64,000 nucleotides of DNA, taken from positions 1 to 64,000 of the forward strand of contig JAMLGI010000004.1 in NCBI GenBank assembly GCA_023958085.1, in the 5' to 3' direction. Numbering within the stretch: position 1 is the first letter of the stretch; the number at the start of each line of letters is the position of its first letter. The notes under the pieces were generated by a model, which was not told the DNA's origin, searched no databases, and saw only the letters and a list, made by a program, of their open reading frames with translations. Shown piece after piece: positions 34,674 to 43,908 of this stretch. Both the position numbers and the translations under genes were made by a program. The stretch is from Solirubrobacterales bacterium (GTDB taxonomy: Bacteria; Actinomycetota; Thermoleophilia; Solirubrobacterales; 70-9).

Positions 34674-36289
34674 CAGCTCGGCTGGCCACCCTCGTGGAGA
34701 TCCAGCTCAATCCCGTCCGGGGCGTGGCTTTCGATCTCGGTCAACGGAAACGGTGCTCCCTCGCCGGAGATCACGGTGACCAGCTCGGCACCCTCCTCGC
34801 AGAGCAGCTCGACGGTCCGAATCAAGGCGGATCCGGCCCCGCCCCAGGCGACGATCTCGCCGTCGATGAAACCGACCGCATCCCCCAGCCGGAATCGGCC
34901 CTGGGCATCGTTGCGGGCTGCCGGGGCAACCCCGCCGGTGTGGATCCGGTCGAGCTCACCCTCGATCAGCTCCCGGTTGGCCTCCAGTTCGGCTGCCGGG
35001 TCAAACCCGATCAGGGCCAGCAGACCGGCCTGCTGGGTCTCGGTCGGGATCACCACTGCCTCACGGTCGGCAATCGAACAGGCCTTCTCGGCAGCCATGA
35101 TCACGTTGGACGAGTTCGGCAGCACGATCACCGACTCGGCCCGGGAGGCCTCGATCGCAGCCAGGATTTCGGAGGTGGAGGGGTTCAGCGTCTCGCCGCC
35201 ATCGACCACCTCCGCCCCGCTCCGGCCGAACAGTCCGGCCAGCCCGTCACCGCTGGCCACCGCGATTACAGCGGTCTTTTTCCCACCGTCAAGCCGGGCC
35301 TCGCGTTCAGCCACCTGGGCGTGCATGTCGGCGACGTCGAGATCGGAAACCTCGCCCTCCCCGTCGAACACGGCAACCGCCCGATCGGGGTCGTCGGTGT
35401 GAACATGCACCTTCAGGGTGGTCGGATCTCCGACCACCAGCACCGAGTCACCAAGCCGCTCCAGCCGCGGAATGAAGCCACGCGAGGAAAGGTCGCTGCC
35501 GGAGACCATGAAGTTCGTGCAGTAACGGAACCGGCTGTCCTCACGGTGGGTGTGGACCGGTCGGCCCGCGGTCTGATGGGCGATCTCGGGAAGTTCTGCG
35601 TCCTCGCCGCGAAGCGCAGCAAGAACCCCGGCGAGAATCAGCACCAGGCCGTAGCCGCCGGCGTCGACCACGCCCGAGTCGGCCAGCACGTCGAGCTGTT
35701 CCGGGGTCCGCTTGACCGCCCGTTCACCATCCTCGATCGCCCGTTCGAGCACCTCGGCCAGCAGCGCATCCTGCTCGACGGCAGTGGCTTCCGGGCCGAG
35801 CCGCTGCCGTTCCGGTTCGATGTGGGCGAGCTGGCGGGAGATCGAGTGGGCCATCTCGCGGAACACGGTCAGCATGGTGCCCTCGGCCGGTTCACGAACC
35901 GAGGCGTAGGCGGCGTCGGCGGCATTTGCGAAAGCGGAGGCGACCAGCACCGGATCGACCAGCTCTCCCGGTCGGGAGGCCAACTCCTCGGCAGCCCCGC
36001 GGACGATCTGACTGAGGATCACGCCGGAGTTGCCACGGGCGCCGAGCAGGGCCGCCCGGGCCAGAGCGGAAACCAGTTCGGTGCGACCGATCTCGTCGAC
36101 CGACTGGTCGTCGTCGAGGCGGTCGAGCTCCTCCATCACGGCCCGCATGGTCATCGCCATGTTGTCGCCGGTGTCGCCGTCGGCGACCGGGAAGACGTTG
36201 AGGTCGTTGACCTCCTGCCGTCGGGCTTCGAGGTAACCGTAAGCGGACGCGACAACGCGCCTGAACCGTTCGATCGATGGGTCAGCCAC
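34649..36289 (-). CDS. fakA: DAK1/DegV-type kinase (FakA/YloV family)
   Basis: 546 aa. The N-terminal DhaL domain has NVFPVADGDTGDNMAMTMRAV (Mg-ATP-binding Asp residues) and LLGARGNSGVILSQIVRG. A middle domain and a C-terminal DegV-like domain follow. FakA phosphorylates fatty acids bound to FakB for phospholipid synthesis; no FakB gene is in the window. GTG start at 36289 with TAGGGT 8 nt upstream. rpmB-fakA-recG is a conserved order. Confidence 0.92.
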   Translation of the reverse strand: MADPSIERFRRVVASAYGYLEARRQEVNDLNVFPVADGDTGDNMAMTMRAVMEELDRLDDDQSVDEIGRTELVSALARAALLGARGNSGVILSQIVRGAAEELASRPGELVDPVLVASAFANAADAAYASVREPAEGTMLTVFREMAHSISRQLAHIEPERQRLGPEATAVEQDALLAEVLERAIEDGERAVKRTPEQLDVLADSGVVDAGGYGLVLILAGVLAALRGEDAELPEIAHQTAGRPVHTHREDSRFRYCTNFMVSGSDLSSRGFIPRLERLGDSVLVVGDPTTLKVHVHTDDPDRAVAVFDGEGEVSDLDVADMHAQVAEREARLDGGKKTAVIAVASGDGLAGLFGRSGAEVVDGGETLNPSTSEILAAIEASRAESVIVLPNSSNVIMAAEKACSIADREAVVIPTETQQAGLLALIGFDPAAELEANRELIEGELDRIHTGGVAPAARNDAQGRFRLGDAVGFIDGEIVAWGGAGSALIRTVELLCEEGAELVTVISGEGAPFPLTEIESHAPDGIELDLHEGGQPSWWWLLASQ

Positions 36290-36297
36290 GGCGAATC

Positions 36298-36303
36298 ACC
36301 CTA
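36298..36303 (-). promoter_or_regulatory. Putative -10 box of the fakA-like gene
   Basis: TAGGGT 8 nt before the GTG at 36289, directly after the rpmB terminator hairpin. Confidence 0.4.
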
Positions 36304-36322
36304 TAGAAAGGGAACCCGGAAA

Positions 36323-36348
36323 GCGGACCGCGCAAACGCCCGGTCCGC
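36323..36348 (-). terminator. Terminator of rpmB
   Basis: Perfect 8-bp stem GCGGACCG/CGGTCCGC with a 10-nt loop, followed on the minus strand by TTTCCGGGTTCCCTTTC. It separates rpmB from the fakA-like gene. Confidence 0.6.
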
Positions 36349-36354
36349 GCCGAA

Positions 36355-36546
36355 TCAGGCCGACTTGGCGACCTTGTTCGCCTTGAGACAACGGGTGCAG
36401 ACGTTGACCCGCTTCTTCACGCCGCCTTCGACGATCCGGATCTTCTGCAGGTTCGCGTTGAAGCGGCGCCGGGTGGCGACCATCGAGTGGCTCCGGTTGT
36501 TACCGAAGGCGGGACCTTTTCCACAGGAGTGACATACGCGAGCCAT
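36355..36546 (-). CDS. rpmB: 50S ribosomal protein L28 (zinc-binding form)
   Basis: 63 aa. [21 protein letters not shown], then [12 protein letters not shown] and CTRCLK. The CHSC and CTRC pairs mark the zinc-binding form, matching the C+ L32. ATG 36546 is the family start; a frame-extending ATG four codons earlier is unlikely because TAGGAT ends 10 nt before 36546. Confidence 0.97.
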   Translation of the reverse strand: MARVCHSCGKGPAFGNNRSHSMVATRRRFNANLQKIRIVEGGVKKRVNVCTRCLKANKVAKSA

Positions 36547-36556
36547 AAGAAGCAGC

Positions 36557-36562
36557 ATCCTA
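36557..36562 (-). promoter_or_regulatory. Putative -10 box of rpmB
   Basis: TAGGAT 10 nt before the rpmB ATG, the same spacing as at rpsP and rpmF. It overlaps the alternative upstream ATG. Confidence 0.4.
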
Positions 36563-36623
36563 GACGATCGGCCGCCTCCCCGTCCCTCCGGGGAGCTCGG
36601 ACAGGCAGCGTCCCGGAACGGGG

Positions 36624-37061
36624 TCAGGCCCTCAGTTCAGCCCGGATTTCGTTCATCCTGAGAACCGCCCGGGCGGCGGAGGCCCCCTGGTCGCGCTTGC
36701 CGCCACCGGTGCGGGCCAGGGCCTGCTCCATGCTGTCGACCGTCAGCACCCCGAAGCCGCATGGCACCCCGGTTTCAAGCTGGACGTCCTGGATTCCCCG
36801 GGCCGCCTCGGCACAGACAAAGTCGTAGTGGTCGGTTTCGCCGCGGATCACCGCCCCGAGGCAGGCCACCCCCGCGAACCGCCCGGAGCGGGCACAGTAG
36901 CTGGCCGCCAGCGGCAGTTCAAAGGCGCCGGGAATCTCGAAAACGGTGATCCGCTCCGGACCGACCCCGGCCGCCGTGAACTCCTCCCGGGCTCCGTGGA
37001 TCAGCCGTTCCGCGAGGTCGGTGTAGAAGCTGCCGACACAGATTGCGTACCGGTCAGGCAT
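36624..37061 (-). CDS. ribH: 6,7-dimethyl-8-ribityllumazine synthase
   Basis: 145 aa. Penultimate step of riboflavin synthesis. [29 protein letters not shown] (catalytic His region) and [19 protein letters not shown] are canonical. ATG 37061 overlaps the ribBA stop by 8 nt, so it is translationally coupled. Last gene of the rib operon. Confidence 0.96.
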   Translation of the reverse strand: MPDRYAICVGSFYTDLAERLIHGAREEFTAAGVGPERITVFEIPGAFELPLAASYCARSGRFAGVACLGAVIRGETDHYDFVCAEAARGIQDVQLETGVPCGFGVLTVDSMEQALARTGGGKRDQGASAARAVLRMNEIRAELRA

Positions 37062-38369
37062 TCCGCCCGGCCTCCGATGCCGCCCTGGGGCCGGCCTCAC
37101 GCCGTTCCCGATCGTGTTCCTTCTCGTCGTGGAGCATCTCCTCGTCGAGGGCGAGTCCCTGGTGATGGAGGATGTGGCCCATCCGGTCCCGCTTGGTCCG
37201 CAGGTAGTCCTCGTTGTGGAGATTCGGCGGCGCCTCGATCTTGATCTGTTCGGTCACCTCGAGGCCGTGGCCCTCCAGCCCGATGATCTTCTTCGGGTTG
37301 TTGGTCAGGATCCGGATCCTTCTCAGGCCGAGGTCGCGCAGGATCTGGGCACCGATGCCGTAATCCCTGAGATCGGCGGGAAGGCCGAGCTGAAGGTTGG
37401 CATCGACCGTGTCCAGTCCCTCCTCCTGCAGCTTGTAGGCCCGCAACTTGTTCAGCAGGCCGATACCGCGACCCTCCTGGGAGAGATAGAGCAGCACCCC
37501 TTTGCCTTCCTGCTCGATCATCGCCAGGGCAGCGGCGAGCTGTTCACCGCAGTCGCAGCGCATGCTGTGGAAGACGTCTCCGGTCAGGCACTCGCTGTGA
37601 ACCCGGACCAGCACCGGCTCGCCGTCGTCGACCTCACCCTTGACCATCGCGATGTGGTGCTTGTCGTCGACCAGGGAGCGGAAACCGACCGCGGTGAAAT
37701 CACCGAAACTGGTCGGCAGGGCGGTCGACACCACCCGTTCGATCAGCTTCTCGTTCTCGCGGCGGTAGGCGATCAGGTCGGCGATCGTGATCATCTTCAG
37801 GCTGTGCCGTTCGGCGTAGCCGGTGAGATCGGAGATTCGGGCCATGGTGCCGTCCTCGTTCATCACCTCGCAGATCACTCCGGCCGGACCGAGCCCTGCC
37901 ATCCGGGCCAGGTCGACCGCCGCCTCGGTGTGGCCGGTGCGTTCCAGCACGCCGCCGTCCTTGGCCCGCAGCGGGAAGACATGGCCGGGCACGACGATGT
38001 CGCGCGGTGTGGCGTTCGGCTCGATCGCGACCTGGACGGTCCGGGCCCGGTCGTGGGCCGAGATCCCGGTGGTGACCCCTTCGGCCGCCTCGATCGAGAC
38101 CGTGAAGGCGGTCTCCAGCGGTGCCTCGTTCTTGGCGGTCATCAGCGAAAGTCCGAGCTGGTCGCAGCGCTCCCCGGTCAAGGCCAGACAGACCAGGCCA
38201 CGGGCCTCCTTGACCATGAAGTTGATCGCCTCCGGAGTCGCGAACTGGGCCGCCATCACCAGGTCGCCCTCGTTCTCACGATCCTCGTCGTCGGTGACGA
38301 TCACCATGCGGCCCTCACGGATCTCCTCCAGGGCCTCTTCGATGGTCGCGAAAGGTTCTGTGCCAGGCA

Positions 38370-38370
<1 letters not shown>
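37054..38370 (-). CDS. ribBA: Bifunctional DHBP synthase / GTP cyclohydrolase II
   Basis: 438 aa fusion. RibB domain (1-~205): [28 protein letters not shown] and [27 protein letters not shown]. RibA domain (~210-405): [24 protein letters not shown] with zinc Cys residues, then [15 protein letters not shown]. It feeds both branches of riboflavin synthesis. The stop-start overlap with ribE is 1 nt. Confidence 0.97.
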
Positions 38371-39005
<635 letters not shown>

Positions 39006-39009
39006 TCGC

Positions 39010-40158
39010 TCACCAGAGGTTGATCCGTGCGCTCATGTGGACATCTTGACCGACCCGGCTGATTCGCAGATCCTCGGCCCGGGTCGCCTCGGAGATCAGG
39101 TCCGGCCCCTCCCCGGCGATCGCCGGCATCCCGCCTCCGAGCAGCAGCGGGGCGACGAAGATCTCGGCCCGGTCGACCTCGCCGGCGGCGAGGGCCGCCC
39201 CGGCCAGGGTCGGTCCGCCTTCCAGCAGGACCGAGGCGATCCTCTTCTCTCCGAGGCGGTCGAGCGCCTCCCGGAAGCGTTCGGCCGGGGTTCCGACCCC
39301 GGTGCGGATCACGGTGGCGCCCGCCCCTTCGAGTTCGGCCGACCGCTCTGGGTCGGCCGACGGCTTGGTGACGATCACCAGCGGGGCGGTCTCGATGTCG
39401 TCGAACAGGGCCGCATCCGGGGTGACGACCGGTCCGGAGTCGAACAGGACCCGGGTCGGCTGGCGGAGTTCGCTGTCGGCAGCGGCATCGGGATGTTCTT
39501 CCGGGCGAACGGTCAACCGTGGGTCGTCGCCGGAAAATGTTCCGGAGCCGACCGCCACCGCGTCGCAGTGCGCCCGCAAGCGGTGAACCACCGTCCGGGC
39601 TTCCGGTCCGGTGATCCAGCGGGAGTCGCCGGTCCGGGTCGCGACCCGGCCGTCGAGGGTCATCGCCAGCTTCAGCAGGACCAGCGGCCGGCCGGTCGCC
39701 GCCATCTTGCGGAAGTCCTGCACCAGCCCGCGGCAGCGATCGGCTGCCTCGTCGTCGGCCCGACGCACCGTGATCCCGGCCTGCTCGAGTTGCCGTGGTC
39801 CGATCCCGGCGGTCTTTTCGGTCGGATCGTCGCTGCCGATCACCACCTCGGCGATCCCCGCCTCGATCAGCGCCTCGGAGCAGGGGGGCTGGCTGCCGTG
39901 ATGGGCGCAGGGCTCGAGGGTGACGTACATGGCCGCCCCGGCGGGGTCCTCGCCCCGGACCCGGGCGTCGGCCAGCGCCTCACGTTCGGCGTGGAGTCCG
40001 CCGCGCCTCCGATGCCAGCCCTCGCCGATCAGACGGCCGTCCCGGACCAGCACCGCCCCGACGCAGGGGTTGGGGCTGGCGTGCCCCCGTCCCCGTTCGG
40101 CCAGCTCGACTGCCCTGTCCCAGATCTCGGTGTCGTCGACGAATTGAATGGCGGTCAT
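39010..40158 (-). CDS. ribD: Bifunctional riboflavin deaminase-reductase RibD
   Basis: 382 aa. Deaminase domain: ASPNPCVGAVLVRDG, GGLHAEREAL (HAE) and VTLEPCAHHGSQPPC (PCxxxxxxPC zinc site). Reductase domain from about 160: LLKLAMTLDGRVATRTGDSRWITG and VLLEGGPTLAGAAL. First gene of the operon ribD-ribE-ribBA-ribH. ATG 40158 is preferred because the longer frame overlaps the divergent glycosyltransferase. No FMN riboswitch can fit in the 16-nt gap. Confidence 0.95.
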   Translation of the reverse strand: MTAIQFVDDTEIWDRAVELAERGRGHASPNPCVGAVLVRDGRLIGEGWHRRRGGLHAEREALADARVRGEDPAGAAMYVTLEPCAHHGSQPPCSEALIEAGIAEVVIGSDDPTEKTAGIGPRQLEQAGITVRRADDEAADRCRGLVQDFRKMAATGRPLVLLKLAMTLDGRVATRTGDSRWITGPEARTVVHRLRAHCDAVAVGSGTFSGDDPRLTVRPEEHPDAAADSELRQPTRVLFDSGPVVTPDAALFDDIETAPLVIVTKPSADPERSAELEGAGATVIRTGVGTPAERFREALDRLGEKRIASVLLEGGPTLAGAALAAGEVDRAEIFVAPLLLGGGMPAIAGEGPDLISEATRAEDLRISRVGQDVHMSARINLW

Positions 40159-40174
40159 GGGAGAATCTTGACGC

Positions 40175-41209
40175 GTGACGAAGGCAATCATCCAGATCCC
40201 CTGTCTCAACGAGGAGGAAACCCTCCCCGCAACCCTCGCCGATCTCCCGGATTCGATCGCGGGAGTCGACCTGATCGAGACCCTGATCATCGATGACGGT
40301 TCGACCGACCGTACCGTTCAGGTGGCGATCGAGCACGGGGTTGATCACATCGTGAAACTGCCCAACAACCGGGGTCTCGCTACCGGTTTCCAGGCCGGAC
40401 TGGATGCCTGCCTGAAACTCGGGGCCGACGTCATCGTCAACACCGACGCGGACAACCAGTACTCGGGCGAAGACATCCCGAAGCTGGTCGCCCCGATCCT
40501 TGCCGGCGAGGCCGAGATGGTGGTCGGCGACCGGGATGTGGCGGCGATCGAGCACTTCTCGCCCTCGAAGAAGGCGCTGCAGAAGTTCGGTAGCTGGGTG
40601 GTGCGGCAGCTTTCCGACACCGAGATCACGGACGCCACCTCCGGTTTCCGGGCCTACAACCGGGAGGCGGCGCTGCAGCTCCTGGTGGTGGACAACTTCA
40701 CCTACACGCTCGAGAGCCTGATCCAGGCCGGCAAGGGGCGGGTGGCGGTCGACGAGGTCGAGATCGCCACCAACGAGAAGCTGCGCGAGTCCCGGCTGTT
40801 CGGTTCGACCTCTGCCTACGTGAGACGGAACGCCCTGGCGATCCTCAGGATCTACACCCGGTACGAACCGCTCAAGGTGTTCACGGCGCTGGCCGCGCTG
40901 GCCGGGATCCTGGCCCTCGCCGCCTGGATGCCCTTCCTGGTCGACTGGATCGTTCACGGCGACCGCAGCGGCCACATCCAGTCGCTGCTGCTCGGATCGA
41001 TGCTGTTCATCATCGCGGTTCAGCTACTGGCGCTCGGGGTGATCGGTGACATCCTCGCCGGCCAGCGGGTGATGACCCAGCGGGTGTTCGAGCGGGTCCG
41101 GCGGATCGAGCTCCAGCTGGGGGTCGAACCGACCCACCGGTTCGAAGCCGAGGCTGGACAGTCCGCGGAAACCGCGGTCGGAGCGACCACCCCGGCAGGT
41201 CGGGACTGA
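40175..41209 (+). CDS. Family 2 glycosyltransferase, membrane-anchored
   Basis: 344 aa. The GT-A domain (1-~230) has IIQIPCLNEEETLPATLADLP, TLIIDDGSTDRT and VNTDADNQYSGEDIP (D-x-D-like), and SGFRAYNREAAL as in dolichyl-phosphate mannosyltransferase-like enzymes. Two C-terminal membrane helices follow (VFTALAALAGILALAAWMPFL, LLLGSMLFIIAVQLLALGVIG). It probably makes a polyprenyl-phosphate sugar. GTG start, 16 nt from the divergent ribD start. The flippase gene starts 4 nt after its stop, so the pair likely acts in one envelope-glycan pathway. Confidence 0.85.
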   Translation: MTKAIIQIPCLNEEETLPATLADLPDSIAGVDLIETLIIDDGSTDRTVQVAIEHGVDHIVKLPNNRGLATGFQAGLDACLKLGADVIVNTDADNQYSGEDIPKLVAPILAGEAEMVVGDRDVAAIEHFSPSKKALQKFGSWVVRQLSDTEITDATSGFRAYNREAALQLLVVDNFTYTLESLIQAGKGRVAVDEVEIATNEKLRESRLFGSTSAYVRRNALAILRIYTRYEPLKVFTALAALAGILALAAWMPFLVDWIVHGDRSGHIQSLLLGSMLFIIAVQLLALGVIGDILAGQRVMTQRVFERVRRIELQLGVEPTHRFEAEAGQSAETAVGATTPAGRD

Positions 41210-41213
41210 TCCC

Positions 41214-42647
41214 TTGAATCCCGCCGAGGGACAGGAAACCCTTCCCCCTGCCCCGGAGTCTGAAGCGGGTGGCCGCGGCCGCAACTACGGACGGACCGCC
41301 GGCTTCCTCACGATCGGGGTCGGACTCACCGGGCTGCTCACCTACGCCTACTTTTTCATTGCCGCGCACACCCTCGGCAAGGACGACTACGGCGAGATCA
41401 CGGTGCTCTGGTCGGCGGTCTTCATCACCGTCTCCACGCTCTACCGCCCGATCGACCAGCTGCTTTCCCGCCACATCTCGGATCACCTCGAACGCGGTGA
41501 GTCCGATTCCGCCCCGGTCCGGGTCGCGGCCCGGATCCAGTTCTTTCTGGCGGTCGCCTTCGCGATCGTCGCCCTGATCTTCAAAGGTCCGCTGGAGAAC
41601 GGGCTGCTGTCGGGAAACTCGACGCTCTACTGGGTCTACTTCGGCGCCTCGCTCTTTTACGCGGCGAGCTACTACGCCCGCGGCTATCTGGCCGGGCATC
41701 AGCAGTTCGGTCTGTTCACCGCCCTGATCCTCTCCGAGTCGCTTTTTCGCACCCTGTTTGCGGTGCTGGTCGCGGTCGGTCTGCTTGCGGGCCAGTCGAT
41801 GGTCGCGATCGGGATCGTCGCCGCGCCGCTGCTCAGCCTGATCGTGGTGCCGCCGGCGATCACCCGGCGGCGGCGCCGGGAGCTGGAGACCGAAAATGTG
41901 GCCCCCGCCCAGGCCGACGGCGAAGCCGGCGAGCGGGAGGACTTCTCCCTGGCCAACGGGGCCGGGTTTGTCGGCTCCGTCTTCCTGATCATGTTCTCGG
42001 AGCAGGTCTTCCTCAACGCCGGTCCGTTGGTGGTCAAGTCGATCGAGGGGGTGGCCGCGGCCGGTTTCATCTTCAACGTGCTGATGATCGCCCGCGCCCC
42101 GCTCCAGCTCTTCCAGGCGGTCTCAACCTCGATCCTCCCCCACCTCACCTCACTTCACACCAGCACCGAACCGGACTCCGAGAGGCAGTTCCACCGCTCG
42201 GTCAACATGGTCCTGCTGGGCCTTGCGGCCTTCACCCTCGTTTCGGCCCTGGTGATGGCGATCGCCGGGCCGCAGCTCATGCAGCTCGCCTTCTCCGACA
42301 AGTTCACCTACGACCGGCTCGACCTGCTGATCGTGGTCGCCGGGATGGGCCTTTACCTTTCGGCGGTGACCGTGAACCAGGCCTCGCTGGCCCAGGGGCA
42401 GGCCCGCCGGGCCGGATTCCGCTGGATCGCCTGTGCGGTCTTCTTTCTCGTCTGGACGCTCCTGCCGCTGATCGAGAACGGCAACCTGCGGGTCGAGATC
42501 GGCTTCACCCTGACCGCCCTGATCCTCTTCACCTCACTGTTCTGGATCTACCGACGCCCCCGGGGAATCGAGGCCGACGTCCCCCGGGAGGGCAGCAGCG
42601 AGGAAATCGAAACCCGCCTTGCCGGTTATGAAGAGGGCAACCTCTAG
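41214..42647 (+). CDS. Polysaccharide flippase-like membrane protein
   Basis: 477 aa with about 12 hydrophobic segments, the layout of MOP-superfamily (Wzx/MurJ-like) lipid-linked sugar flippases. YFFIAAHTLGKDDYGEITVLWSAVF near the N-terminus and SIEGVAAAGFIFNVLMIARAPLQLFQAVSTSILPHL in the second half are typical. A hydrophilic loop at ~220-245 splits the two bundles. TTG start at 41214. The TAG stop is also the first triplet of a ~135-bp repeat. Confidence 0.83.
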   Translation: MNPAEGQETLPPAPESEAGGRGRNYGRTAGFLTIGVGLTGLLTYAYFFIAAHTLGKDDYGEITVLWSAVFITVSTLYRPIDQLLSRHISDHLERGESDSAPVRVAARIQFFLAVAFAIVALIFKGPLENGLLSGNSTLYWVYFGASLFYAASYYARGYLAGHQQFGLFTALILSESLFRTLFAVLVAVGLLAGQSMVAIGIVAAPLLSLIVVPPAITRRRRRELETENVAPAQADGEAGEREDFSLANGAGFVGSVFLIMFSEQVFLNAGPLVVKSIEGVAAAGFIFNVLMIARAPLQLFQAVSTSILPHLTSLHTSTEPDSERQFHRSVNMVLLGLAAFTLVSALVMAIAGPQLMQLAFSDKFTYDRLDLLIVVAGMGLYLSAVTVNQASLAQGQARRAGFRWIACAVFFLVWTLLPLIENGNLRVEIGFTLTALILFTSLFWIYRRPRGIEADVPREGSSEEIETRLAGYEEGNL

Positions 42648-42780
42648 CGGGCGGCCCGCAGGAACCACCAGAGCGGTGTCTGCGGCGTCATCGGCCTCGC
42701 GCGGTTGCTCACGTACCTGAGTACGTTCGCGGCCCGCGCTCGGCTGATTCCTTGCATCCATCCGCTCTGGATGGCCCCTG
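42645..42780 (+). repeat. Stop-codon-anchored intergenic repeat, copy A
   Basis: A 136-bp noncoding element starting at the TAG stop of the flippase gene. Shared words with copy B (47017-47150, opposite strand), in order: TAGCGGG, AGGWACCACCAG, GCGGCGTCA, TCACGTACC-NN-AGTACG, GCTGANTCCTT, GGCCCCTG. It contains a CGTAC/GTACG hairpin whose stem is conserved and whose loop (CTGA here, CGAA in B) varies. Confidence 0.8.
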
Positions 42781-42868
42781 CGAACCACCCGCGAAGTTGG
42801 GGCGGCCCGCAGGAGCCACCCGCGAAGTTGGGCGACCGGCAGGAGCCACCCGCGAAGTTGGGGCGGCC
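42781..42868. repeat. Three tandem ~30-bp repeats
   Basis: Units of 31, 30 and 27 nt built on CCACCCGCGAAGTTGGG followed by a variable GC-rich half. They lie directly after repeat A and end 3 nt before the rpe stop. A partial similar word (CGGCCCGCAGGAACCACC) occurs at 42653. No spacers, so not CRISPR. Confidence 0.8.
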
Positions 42869-42871
42869 GTC

Positions 42872-43579
42872 TCAGCGGCCGTTTTCGGCGGCTGCGAGGA
42901 TCTCGCTGTAGGCCCGGGCCGGGTCGTCAGCTCCGAAGACCGCGGAGCCGGCGACCATCAGGGTGGCTCCCGCGGCGGCCATCGGACCGGCGGTGGCCGT
43001 GCCGATCCCGCCGTCGATCTCGATCAGGGTGTCCGGGCCGACCAGTTCACGTAGCCGGCGAACCTTGTCGGGCGAGGTATCAATGAAGGGCTGGCCACCC
43101 CAGCCGGGGTTGACCGTCATCGCGAGGATCATGTCGGCGACTCCGCCGAGGCCGGAGACCGCCTCTACCGGAGTCCCGGGGTTGATCGCCACGCCGGCCA
43201 GACACCCGAGCTCCCGGATCGCCCCGCAGGCCCGGTGGGCATGCGGGGTCGCCTCGGCGTGGAAGGTGATCGCATCCGCCCCTGCCCTGGCGAAGTCCTC
43301 GAACTGCCGGTCCGGGTTTTCGATCATCAGGTGGACGTCCACCACCCCGCCGGCGTCATGAACCTGATCGGCGATCGCCGAGAGCACCAGCGGTCCGATC
43401 GTGATCGGCGGCACGAACTGGCCGTCCATCACGTCGAAATGGATCACCCTGGCTCCGGCATCCATCACCTCGCCGATCGCTGCGCCCAGCCGGGCGAAGT
43501 CGGCGGAGAGGATCGAGGGGGCGATCCGGATGCCGGTGAACGGCTCGGGCAGGTCGGTGGAGGCGGTTTCGGGGCTCAT
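42872..43579 (-). CDS. rpe: Ribulose-phosphate 3-epimerase
   Basis: 235 aa TIM barrel of the pentose phosphate pathway. IAPSILSADFARLG, VIHFDVMDGQFVPPITIGP (Asp/His metal ligands), VDVHLMIENPD, MTVNPGWGGQPFI and IEIDGGIG are all canonical. ATG at 43579 with GAGGAAG upstream. It functionally links to tkt at 49.9 kb. Confidence 0.97.
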   Translation of the reverse strand: MSPETASTDLPEPFTGIRIAPSILSADFARLGAAIGEVMDAGARVIHFDVMDGQFVPPITIGPLVLSAIADQVHDAGGVVDVHLMIENPDRQFEDFARAGADAITFHAEATPHAHRACGAIRELGCLAGVAINPGTPVEAVSGLGGVADMILAMTVNPGWGGQPFIDTSPDKVRRLRELVGPDTLIEIDGGIGTATAGPMAAAGATLMVAGSAVFGADDPARAYSEILAAAENGR

Positions 43580-43617
43580 CGTCTTCCTCGGGGTCGGGGC
43601 GGGCTGCCGGGATCGAA

Positions 43618-43863
43618 TCAGATCGCCCGCAGCATCGAGCCGCCGCAGCTCTGGCAGGTCATGTCCTCGGTGGTGCTCATTCTGGCGATCGTCTGGTGTT
43701 CACCGCAGTCCGGACACTGGGAGACCAGCTCGTAGCGGGTCAGGCAGTAGACGCAGCGGAACCGCCCGGGCAGCTGGGTCGGTCTGAGCCAGGGCTCACT
43801 GCAGCCGGGGCAGACCGGCCGCTTCTTCAACCCGACGGGCTCGATCTCCGGTTCTGTCGCCAC
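43618..43863 (-). CDS. Zinc-ribbon protein (YfgJ-like)
   Basis: 81 aa with four CxxC pairs: CPGCSEPW, CVYC, CPDCGEHQ, CQSCGG. Spacing and flanking residues match the YfgJ zinc-ribbon family, which has no established function. GTG 43863 or TTG 43884 start. It lies between rpe and rsmB in the same direction. Confidence 0.75.
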   Translation of the reverse strand: MATEPEIEPVGLKKRPVCPGCSEPWLRPTQLPGRFRCVYCLTRYELVSQCPDCGEHQTIARMSTTEDMTCQSCGGSMLRAI

Positions 43864-43908
43864 GGGGGGATTATCCCGCCTCAACCGGCGGCCGTCATCC
43901 GAGCAAGG

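Noticed and set aside
32625-35402. 925-codon plus-strand frame opposite recG and fakA
   Set aside because: Low-complexity Gly/Pro/Arg translation, antisense shadow.
42781-42868. CRISPR array
   Set aside because: Three head-to-tail units with no spacers and no cas genes.
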